NCBI RefSeq assembly: GCF_000003815.2
Contig: NC_049979.1
Coordinates: 6,103,120 to 6,167,119 of the forward strand
DNA length: 64,000 nucleotides
Direction of reading: 5' to 3'
DNA from: Branchiostoma floridae
Lineage: Eukaryota > Chordata > Leptocardii > Amphioxiformes > Branchiostomatidae
Below, piece by piece: positions 55,202-64,000 of the stretch. Every line of letters begins with the position of its first letter. The first letter of the stretch is position 1. The notes beneath the pieces are model-generated. The model was not told the DNA's origin, ran no database searches, and was given only the letters and a program-made list of their open reading frames with translations. A program made the position numbers and the translations under genes.

Positions 55202-57507
55202 TCAGGTGCTGACAACTATCAATGCATAAATCATACTGGAAAAAACACAGAGGTGGGAAACGAGTTAGCAACATACACCAGAACAGAGCTCCCACATTAG
55301 TATGACAGAAACACAACGAAAGTGCATTCCTTAACCAACATCATCAAAGTCTTGGTTTTGCTGAACACCATCATCGTACGATTTTAATCATTTAATGCCA
55401 TAGGATTTTCAAGCAGGCCGTGACAGAACCAGCACCAACATGGATCCAAAACAGTAGTCTCTACCAGACTCCGGATCGCTGGAGAATCGGAGGAAGGGAA
55501 CAGATGGAGAGGAATATAGCCGGCTAGGGAACAGCTCGCGACGATCGCGTGCTGTTGCCTAGCCGGGTATATTCCTCTGGCCGGCTTACTCCTCTATTTG
55601 TTCCATTTCTACGATTTTTCCAGCGATCCGGAGTCTGGTAGAGACTACCAAAACAGCATTTTGTGTACCAAGCTAGTTGAACTTTGCAGGAGACGTACAC
55701 TTTTGTCCTCCAAAATGCTCGAAGTTAGCAATCCCATGACGATCGAACGACCTATGTGACCATGCCCTTGGTGGTGGTCGTATTGCACAGTAGGAGAGAG
55801 TGAGGTTTTCAGTCTTTTTACATCATTAGTTGAAACAATTTTGTTGAACATTAGTCACACAAGAGAGACGTGGTAATCCTCAGTGGAGAGAAAAAAAACA
55901 CCAACTAAAAGTTATAAAATGAAATGTACTCCTCATGAACATGATACAAGAATGTCTACAACAGATCCTTCCCAGAACTCACCTGTAAGGGAAGAAGGCA
56001 CCAAAGGACGGAAGAAGGAACCAAACTCACCTGTACAGGTACAGGAAGAAGCAGAGCAGGTGGAAACCCAGTTTGGCCATGGACTCCTTCATGTATGTCT
56101 TCAGCTGGCCCCTGTTGTGGATCTCTGTCGGGTCGTACACTCCTGTGTTACCGCTGGGGATCTGGGAGAACCTATCAACAAGAAAACAAACACTCTCATA
56201 ATTATAATTCTTACGACAGAAAAAGCATTGTAACATTCATATAAGCATTTCATTTCAACTGACATGTGAAATTTAACTATAATTTAGCCATAGGTCAAAA
56301 TGTAATGCTTAAAGGTTGATTAGATATTCAAAATTCAAGTCTGCAGTGCTGAGTGCATGAAAGTACCTTTGTCAGGATGGAATGACCAAACCTGGTGTCA
56401 TGTGATCATTATTAGGTCATGTGACCTGTGTGACTGGTCATTCAACCCTACCCAAGGCTGTAGTACATGTATGTGTTGGAATTTTCTCAGTTCATCTACA
56501 TCATTCAACTACTAGCTACATCAACACAGCATCCATTATTTTAGCCCCAGTGGGCACCTATGACACTCCCCCCTTCCTCTGTCTGTTGCCCACCTGTATA
56601 TGTGCCATGCTGCCAGTGGTGCATTGAGGAGAAACAGGACCCAGTGTAACGACACCAGCATTAACAGTGTCAGGCAGCAGTGGGCTATCAACTCTGGCAG
56701 GATCCACTGTAACAACAGAAAACACTCTCAGTCAGACATGACTACACTCGCACAAGACACACACTCACACAAGACACACTCACACAAGACACACACTCAC
56801 ATAAGACACACTCACACAAGATACACAAGACACACTCACACAAGACACACTCACACAAGACACACACAAGACACACTCACACAAGATACACAAGACACAC
56901 TCACACAAGACACACTCACACAAGACACACACACAAGACACACTCACACAAGATACTCACACAAGACACACTCACACAAAACACACACACAAGACACACT
57001 CACACAAGACACATGCTACAGTGGGCTATCAACTCTGGCAGGATCCACTATAACAACAGAACACAGACTTAGGAGGGTGGCTATCAGAAAACGCCAGCAA
57101 TCAGCGACCGAGTACAAATAGAAATGGCCAGCAAAAGTGTATCATGAGCCCCCGAAAGCCTGCTATGGAGGCTACACTTCAGTGAAGTACAGAGCAAGGA
57201 GGTTTAACCTGTGCTGTAAACAAAGTGTCAGTAAAAAAAAAACAATAACAGTGTTATAACTATTGTGTCATATACCTTGAGTTTTTCCTGATAGTGGTAC
57301 ATGTACATTCAAGTACATATTTGTTATTTTCTAGTCATTGTCAACAATTACAAGTAAATCAATAGCTCTTCTATTCCAGCCTGAACCCCACTGTACTGTA
57401 AAAATGAAAGATAATGATGATGCAGTATTAGAACCCACCTTGTTTAGCTTGGAACAGCATTGTGTGGCGTTAAGATAGTCACATTCTAGATCAGACAGGG
57501 TGATGAT
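55202..57507 (-). CDS. CNIH4: cornichon family member 4, exons 2-5 (first exon not found)
   Basis: Cornichon proteins are small ER membrane cargo receptors that load clients into COPII vesicles; CNIH4 is linked to export of GPCRs and TGF-alpha-type cargo. Four exons with good borders and phases: 57507-57439 ([18 protein letters not shown]), 56706-56594 ([18 protein letters not shown], then [10 protein letters not shown]), 56171-56031 ([20 protein letters not shown] and [13 protein letters not shown]) and 55235-55202 ([14 protein letters not shown]). They give 118 aa; human CNIH4 is 139 from memory, so about 21-23 N-terminal residues with the first membrane segment are missing. EIHNRGQLK and the lack of a long loop after the first helix favour CNIH4 over CNIH1-3. 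Exon 1 should lie beyond 57507 and may be in the gap at 58631-58730. The gene converges on WDR26. Confidence 0.93.
55455..55647. mobile_element. 193-bp MITE with 29-bp TIRs
   Basis: TIRs begin TAGTCTCTACCAGACTCCGG and are perfect over about 29 bp. Perfect 9-bp target duplications CCAAAACAG at 55446-55454 and 55648-55656. Shares the TAGTCTC terminus and 9-bp duplication with the 1231 family but has a different interior. Lies in the last CNIH4 intron. Confidence 0.94.
56679..57066 (-). repeat. duplicated 5' edge of CNIH4 exon 3 flanking an AC-rich minisatellite
   Basis: The exon 3 acceptor and first ~28 coding bases (56679-56720) recur nearly identically at 57019-57063, with one difference at the splice side. 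Between them lies a minisatellite built on ACACAAGACACACTC units (about 56740-57013). A long open frame across it on the plus strand is repeat-encoded Thr/His and is not a gene. Confidence 0.9.
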
Positions 57508-58008
57508 CTGTTAGCACAGTTAAGGTAGATCACAGTTGTGAACTATCCTACCAATGGGACAACATCTACTTACACAGCAAGCATTAATCTATTTGTTTAG
57601 AATACAAAAAGATGGTGATGTCTTGGTTCCTATAGAGCGTCAAGGGATCACACAGCAGCAAACAAATGTAGCGTAGCAACTTAATTTGTGCAATTGCCTC
57701 ATTGATTTTTGGGTAATACATAGAGGGATATTCGCCTCCGTGGCAGTCTCCTAACTGGGCCTTTTGGGGGGGATGCTAGTTCAATGGGCCTTTTTGGGGG
57801 GAGGGGTGTTGTTTCGCGATTTTCAACGTTGGCTAGGTTCTCTCACTGAGGAAGGGAATTTGGCATGTAAGGGAGTTTCGCCACATTTTGAAAATCCCTT
57901 CCATAGCAAACTCCCTTTTCCTGCATAAGAGTGGAGTAGAGTAAACACTTCAGTTGGAACTGCTCCTCTTGGACTCTTGTTTGACTTTTCGTCAGCTTAC
58001 TGTCATGC

Positions 58009-58159
58009 TAATCTCCAAGCAGATCTTGCTGTGGCAAATGGGAAAGAGTTTAGCCGGCAGAGGAGTTATTGGCCACCAATAATCCTCCCTTGCCGGCTAA
58101 TTCCTTCCCCAGCTTATGTTACTGTTTTAATGCCACCGGAGCAATCTGCTTGGAGATTA
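58009..58159. mobile_element. 151-bp TAATCTCCAAGCAGA MITE
   Basis: TIRs TAATCTCCAAGCAGAT and complement with perfect 9-bp target duplications CTGTCATGC (58000-58008 and 58160-58168). Confidence 0.93.
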
Positions 58160-58630
58160 CTGTCATGCTGGTTCTGTGTGGACTGTCCAGTGATCTGTAG
58201 AGTAGGAGCAGTTGGTGAAAACTTAGAGCGGTTGATGAGGCGCGGTTCCATGGAGTAAAAGCCCCTTGGTCAAACCGAAGATGTCTACCCTACTCTACTG
58301 TACTCTTAGCGGTCCGTTACGCCTCAGGCGATACATAATTTTTATGTTGTCAAATTACCGAACAACATGTACTAGGAACTGCTAACCCCAAAGCTCGACT
58401 ACTCTGCACTTACTTCTCTTTATAATTCTAAAAATCGAAAAGTCTTATTAGCAGTAACACCACAAATCATACGATGGTTTGTAAACTGTCTCGGTGGTAT
58501 CTGCCAACCTGGCACAGATGTGTTGGCAAAAAGTCTACTGCGGAAACTTGCGAGTTCGGTGGGGAGGGGGGCAGTTTGGACCCGTGTTTCAAACATCAAA
58601 ACAAACCGGAAAGTGGAAAGGCATATTCAG

Positions 58631-58730
58631 NNNNNNNNNNNNNNNNNNNNNNNNNNNNNNNNNNNNNNNNNNNNNNNNNNNNNNNNNNNNNNNNNNNNNN
58701 NNNNNNNNNNNNNNNNNNNNNNNNNNNNNN
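58631..58730. other. assembly gap (100 N)
   Basis: Exactly 100 N, a conventional placeholder for unknown length. It directly precedes a 50-bp tandem array, which probably caused the break, and it lies upstream of the known CNIH4 exons, so it could hide CNIH4 exon 1. Confidence 0.9.
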
Positions 58731-59512
58731 TTCTGTGGTCACAGTCCTTATTGTGTGAGGACTGGGCATATAGCCGTACATTCTGTGCTGACAGTCCTTA
58801 GTGTGTGAGGACTGGGCCTATAGCCGTACATTATGTGCTCACACAGTCCTTATTGTGTGAGGACTGAACCTATAGTCGTAACGTTACATTATGTGCTGAC
58901 GGTCCTTAGTGTGTGATAACTGGGCCTATAGCCGTACTTTCTGTGCTGACAGTCCTTAGTGTGTGAGGACTGGGCCTATAGCCGTACTTTCTGTGCTGAC
59001 CGTCATTAGTGTGTGATGACTGGGCTTATAGCCGTACATTCTGTGCCGACAGTCCTTAGTGTGTGAGGACTGGACCTATAGACGTACAGTTCTGTGCTGA
59101 CGGTCCTTAGTGTGTGAGGACTGAACCTACAGCCGTACATTCTGTGCTGACAGTCCTTAGTGTGTGAGGACTGGGCCTATAGCCGTACATTATGTGCTCA
59201 CACAGTCCTTAGTGTGTGAGGACTGAACCTATAGTCGTAACGTTACATTATGTGCTGACGGTCCTTAGTGTGTGATGACTGGGCCAATAGCCGTACTTTC
59301 TGTGCTGACGGTCCTTAGTGTGTGAGGACTGGGCCTATAGCCGTAATTTCTGTGCTGACACTGTGACAGTCCTTAGTGTGTGAGGACTGGGCCTATAGCC
59401 GTACTTTCTGTGCTGACCGTCATTATTGTGTGATGACTGGGCTTATAGCCGTACATTCTGTGCCGACAGTCCTTAGTGTGTGAGGACTGGACCTATAGCC
59501 GTACATTCTGTG
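58731..59512. repeat. 50-bp satellite array
   Basis: About 15 units of a 50-bp repeat containing TCCTTAGTGTGTGAGGACTG and CTATAGCCGTACA, some with small insertions. Each unit holds an inverted pair (CAGTCCT and AGGACTG) that could form a small hairpin. It begins at the edge of an assembly gap, so the true array is probably longer. Confidence 0.93.
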
Positions 59513-59694
59513 CCTCTTTTAAATGCTCTTGGAGTCATGCTTGTAGTTTTCACAATTTTTACATCTAGACGCTTCTTCATAGGACTGGTATTAAACGCTC
59601 CATTTTTCATCATTCCGTGTCTTTATATAGACTGTTTCGATATTCGTTGGGGCCCTGAGTGTTTGGATTTTGCGTGCCGCACGTAGCGGCGCTA

Positions 59695-59965
59695 GTCCTA
59701 AGAAATGACCACTTCCGTCAACGGGCCACACAGGACCTGGACATAATTGACCACTTCCGTAACGTTTGACGAAAAGATCGCAGCTCGAGATAGCAGACAC
59801 GCAACTGGCTTGAACTGGCCCCAGGAGGACCTCCTAATTGACCACTTCCGTAATGTAAGGGTTGACTAAAAAATCGCAGCTCGAGATAGCGGACAGGCTT
59901 CCGTAACGTAAGGGTTGACGAAAACATCGCAGCTCGAGATAGCGGACAGGCTTCCGTAACGTTTC
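59695..59965. repeat. imperfect tandem repeat, ACTTCCGTAACG units
   Basis: Three to four diverged units of about 50-90 bp share CTTCCGTAACGT, GGTTGACGAAAA and CGCAGCTCGAGATAGCGGAC. The arginine-rich frames across it are repeat-encoded. Confidence 0.8.
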
Positions 59966-60932
59966 CTTAGGTTGTTTTGGTGTGTTTTCTGTCCGAAGTT
60001 TGGCCATTTTCAACGACCTGGGGAGCCTGGTAGAGGCTATATCATACGGACTAAGTGTTGTCGTGGTGAAGGACTAGAAAGCATGAGAACATGCCGGATC
60101 GTCATTTGTTACTGTCTTGTCTCGTCCCCGATCAAGGTTAAGTCAGCAAAGCAGCAGAGTGGCGCCATTCTAGACATGTTGTGTATCATTGTAGATATGT
60201 TAACAATTCTATGACTGTTGCAAATAGATTGAATAAAAGTCATTTTGAGTGGTATGTAGACATACAACTTTGCAGTATGTGTGTTGTGACCCATAATGGG
60301 CATTGCGCCACTTGTTTTCTGAAGTGCACTCGTGACATTTGAACAGCATAACACATATATTACAAAGAAATCCAACTGGACACAAGAAGTGAAAGTGTCG
60401 TGACGCTGTAACCCTTAATTACCCTTTCACGGCGAACGCTGCAGCTCCGAATGTTTGTCGGTGTTGAGCTGAGTTCCAGGAAGCCGATCCAGTTCTTGGA
60501 AAAAGACCCGGCCAGCGGAGTTGCGACGTTTGCCAAAGTCATTCATTATGCTGATATATTTGGTTTCGTCATTAATTAACACAATAGGGCACGGTTTCAT
60601 CAGTAAGGGTCCGTTCACAAGACCGTAACATTTAAATATTTACATTTTTTGTATTTACAAATTTTGCGGCCGAAAAAAAAATCGATAATTATGCTAACTT
60701 GTTACACAACGGTGGTTCATAGTTGATAAAAAAACTTCTTTTCCGCAAATATGATCTACACCAAAATGTCTCATACGGATGTGAATATACGCACAATTAT
60801 GAACGGGCCCTACCACAAGTATGAATAAATAGGGGTTCGAGACTTCGAGCTATGTTATGGTAAGTGAACCTCTGAAGAGTATACTCTCTATCTGCAGATC
60901 AAAGTTCTACAATTTGTTCTTGTCCTGGATAA

Positions 60933-61173
60933 AGGTGCACTCTCACTGTACTTGCGTCACTAATGTGGGGTTCGTTCACTGCCTCACTGTTTTGTTATTT
61001 TCTCCGATTTTTTACAGTTCAGATATTGCGTAATATGTAACAGTATGACTTAAAAGACGACAAAATACACAAAAAGTTAGAAAATTCGTTTTTTATCTCT
61101 GAAATTCGTTGAGTATCTTTCGAACCCCGCAGTGACACAAGCTTGACGTATGTGCAGTGAGACTGCAGCTTAA
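60933..61173. mobile_element. ~241-bp AAGGTGCACTCTCACTG TIR element
   Basis: Same family as 4722, inverted core. The right arm is worn (GTGCAGTGAGACTGCAGCTT). Confidence 0.85.
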
Positions 61174-61180
61174 GTAATGA

Positions 61181-61435
61181 TTAACCACCCAACTTTACAC
61201 ATGTCACCAAAAGGCAAAGTTCCACACTTGTACCAATCACCTTCCCATGCAGCACGTAGAGTAGCGGCACGCAGTGACTGTAACACTGGTTGCCCTGACG
61301 ACGGTCCAACCTGAGGCGCCGTCGGAATGAATTTTCTACAGGTGCGTCAATGGAGTTAAAGACGCGTTTGTATCTGCGGTCTGCGTGGAAAATGACAGTG
61401 AGCTTCCGTACACATGGTGAGACAGCAACCCCACA
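61181..61435 (-). other. unassigned exon-like open frame of 85 codons
   Basis: The frame has no ATG and reads VSPCVRKLTVIFHADRRYK, then RRRLRLDRRQGNQCYSHC and VPLLYVLHGK followed by a possible donor GTGATT at about 61241. I do not recognise the protein. It partly adjoins the TIR element at 60933, which argues for caution. Confidence 0.25.
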
Positions 61436-61795
61436 CTAACAGGTAACGTTACTTAATTTTACGTAATTTTAAGTCATAGACCGCGAACCCCGCTGGTTTG
61501 AACGGGAAGTTTAATAGAGAGGCTATTTATGAGAGAATATACAACGCCGCCCTCAACCAACAGGAAAGGGGGGCTACGTATGGAACTTTCCAGCACATGG
61601 GACATAGCACCCCCCCCCCCCCCTCGAAACAAGTTCCTATATCTAAAACAACAGGAGCTAATTGACTCATTTGCATTAACTGTGTCTTGGCTTTGTTCCC
61701 CGTTAAAATCCAAAATTGTCTTCAGCTGAACTTTGCCTTAAAATTTCTCGTATTGGACATCTGAAATTGTCTTCATTCATATTAAAGATCACTTC

Positions 61796-61930
61796 AGTAT
61801 CACTGACGAAAGATAGTGGATGCTATCTGAAACGTCTGACCGTTTCCAAAATCAAAATCAAATCCAATTGCTTGAGTAACTTCTTTTTGGCATATCTGAT
61901 TACCTGGATGTCTAATCTTCATCGACGTAA
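61796..61930. mobile_element. dispersed repeat, GGATGTCTAATCTTCAT tail
   Basis: Shares GAAACGTCTG, TTTCCAAAATC, GTAAC.TCTTTTTGGC and the tail GGATGTCTAATCTTCAT with the insertion at 30195-30478. Short pieces of the tail are also at 13183 and 28358 in the other orientation. The family is unassigned. Confidence 0.75.
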
Positions 61931-62299
61931 CTACAATAACTACAAGAACATGTCAAATATTTGAACACGGCATTCATCCAACTCCATTTAACTGACACAC
62001 ACTCGTACGAATCGCCGAGAAACCTGTGAACCGCGCACGAACTGCAGATGCCACGATTAGCCTTGACCACGGGCTTTGTTACAGTTTCCACCACGTTCGT
62101 TAAAATCGTTAAAAGGCGTTAAGGTGTTGGTGATGGGGGAGTATGGGAGCCCCGGTGAACTAACCAGCCTGATATTCAGGCTATCCCTAAACGCCAAAAG
62201 GTGTAGGAAGGGTCGTAACTTACCCTGGCACCAATTCGACGCCACTCATGATTGATTCCTGCTCTAATTTGGATTTTGTTTTATCGCTTTATCATTTCA

Positions 62300-62399
62300 N
62301 NNNNNNNNNNNNNNNNNNNNNNNNNNNNNNNNNNNNNNNNNNNNNNNNNNNNNNNNNNNNNNNNNNNNNNNNNNNNNNNNNNNNNNNNNNNNNNNNNNN
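62300..62399. other. assembly gap (100 N)
   Basis: A second 100-N placeholder. No gene is recognised on either side. Confidence 0.9.
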
Positions 62400-63298
62400 T
62401 ATAACAAACATTACTATCTAAAGCTAAGTAATTTGATTTATTTAATAATCATCAATAAATGCTTACTATTGCCAAAGGAATAAACTTGACTTACCCTTTC
62501 TTGAATCGTAGTTACCAGTTACAAAGTCTCACCTTTTCTCGCAAGTTACGAGATATGACGAGATTAGATTTCAGACTGTTTCATATGAGATATGGGGGAG
62601 TAGCTTTTTGTCGTTATCGCGGTTTTCTATGAGAAAAATATATCAAAAACTGGTTTTACCTTTCAGATATTATTTTACATCATGCAATTTAACTGTAGAC
62701 CCTTGTTATGATTTTTTTTGTTATGCTTTCTCCTATTTTGCTATACTTAAAATCAAGGAGCTTTTATAACGGTAATAGCACCCTGGAATGTTTCCATTTG
62801 AATTTTGATACAGCGGGAAGAGGAATTTTCCCCCATAAACTTTGCCCCTTCGGATTTTTTTCAGCATTCCCCGTTGTCATGGAGCATTCACCACCGTCGT
62901 GGTGGATTCCCCGTCTTGTCTTTCCCCATCATCATTGAGCATTCCCCATTGGAGTATTCCCCATCGTTGTATTAAATAAATATGTTACATGAAGCATTCC
63001 CCGTCGGTATTTGGGCATTCCCCATGGTCTTTCCCCGTCGGGTGTTTTCCCCGTCGGGTGCGCGCATTTCTAGCCTGATCAAATCTCGCTTATAGCCCTG
63101 GACAGCAGAGTTTGTGTTACACAGACTAGCACATTTCCATCAGCGCGCGCATCAATTTTCGCCTGATTTCAGAAGAAAAAAAGAATTTTTTGCGCAATAT
63201 GGAAGCCATGTGTGTGGTTACCAACTTTGGTGATGCCAGTTTACCACACTAGTGTCACTTTTACCACACCAGTACATGTCTTGAATACAGGAATGAAT
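62400..63298. other. no gene recognised; ATTCCCC motif cluster
   Basis: Between about 62820 and 63060 the motif (C)ATTCCCC and TTCCCCGTCG recur irregularly some ten times. The frame at 62708-62938 runs through it and has no recognisable homology. Confidence 0.6.
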
Positions 63299-63453
63299 TA
63301 GTCTCCAAGCAGACCCAACGGTGCCTTAGAGATAGTATCAAAGCTGGCAAAGGAGAATAGCCGGTCAAAGGGAGTCAAACGGTGCCGCTATACTAAGTCC
63401 CTGGCCAGCTTTGATACTATTTCTAAGGCACCGTAGGGTCTGCTTGGAGACTA
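63299..63453. mobile_element. 155-bp TAGTCTCCAAGCAGA MITE inside another repeat
   Basis: Same TIR family as 1231. Perfect 9-bp target duplications GGAATGAAT (63290-63298 and 63454-63462). The host sequence on both sides matches the repeat at 22379-22644, where the same GGAATGAAT site (22438-22446) is single and empty. Confidence 0.95.
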
Positions 63454-64000
63454 GGAATGAATACCTTGTTGGCTCTGATACAATGTTTTGTCCCTTTAAT
63501 TCTTGTTACAACTTTTATCACAACTTCATGGTGCCTATTTTGAAAATGTAGCCATCTTGTTTTTTTTCCCATCCGATTTGTTTCGCCCTATCGCACTATT
63601 TTTGCAGTCTGCATAGAATGTCATCCATAAGATTAAGTATGCTTTATTTCATATATCACTATATATTACTCTTACAGTTAGCATTTCGATTTTCAAATGA
63701 TTTCATTAATGAATCTGCAGGACACAAACGATGACTAACCAAGGCGTGTATTTTGTTTTGCTGGATGCTGATGAATAGTGTAAAGAATAAAAGATTTTCC
63801 CCAGTTACTTCATAGTTTTATTCATTAATAAAGTGGATAAAGAAACAGACTTACTGAATTCGTTATGAATAAATGTGCAAGTACACAATAGTAATACATT
63901 ACACACGATTTGAAATTGCATAATAGACCATTAATGCTCCATGAAAGAAACTATGTTGTTACTTCTGTGCACGTGCACCTCTGCATGAAAAGTGGAATTT

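Noticed and set aside
56600-57121. 173-aa plus-strand frame
   Set aside because: It reads antisense through CNIH4 exon 3 and then the ACACAAGACACACTC minisatellite (Thr-His-Lys repeats).
59480-59686. 68-aa hydrophobic plus-strand frame
   Set aside because: Starts inside the 50-bp satellite; no splice context or family recognised.

Overview
The window looks like a piece of an amphioxus (cephalochordate, Branchiostoma-type) nuclear genome. The reasons are animal genes with many short exons and GT/AG introns, protein sequences close to vertebrate orthologues, a dense load of short terminal-inverted-repeat (TIR) elements, and many intronic minisatellites that repeat exon edges, a feature I recall being described for amphioxus. 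The species is inferred. Three runs of N (45652-45813, 58631-58730, 62300-62399) mark assembly gaps.

Layout: 1-21060 has no gene I can support. It holds minisatellites, TIR elements, a truncated LINE 3' end and an octamer-rich repeat. 21063-27046 (minus) is a complete nine-exon SAE1, the SUMO E1 subunit 1 (349 aa predicted). A 202-bp interval with an NRF1-type site and two CCAAT boxes separates it head to head from SRP14 (27249-30103, plus; five exons, 111 aa). 30145-33360 is repeats and unassigned DNA. 33599-50686 (plus) is WDR26, a LisH-CTLH-WD40 scaffold of the CTLH/GID ubiquitin ligase, with 15 exons recognised and one cut by a gap. 55202-57507 (minus) is CNIH4, a cornichon-family ER cargo receptor; its last four exons are present and the first was not found. 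57510-64000 is repeats, a 50-bp satellite next to a gap, and one unassigned exon-like reading frame.

The four genes are unrelated housekeeping functions (SUMO activation, signal recognition particle, ubiquitin ligase scaffold, ER export) and do not form an operon. Two arrangements matter: the divergent SAE1/SRP14 promoter, and the convergent WDR26-CNIH4 pair, which from memory is adjacent in the same relative orientation on human 1q42.

The most striking structure is inside WDR26 and CNIH4. At least six WDR26 exons (4, 5, 8, 9, 13, 14) and one or two CNIH4 exons have extra partial copies of their own splice edge in the adjoining intron, often within minisatellites. Several TIR elements can be delimited to the base by perfect 8- or 9-bp target duplications, and one 155-bp element has its empty site preserved in a second copy of its host repeat in this same window.
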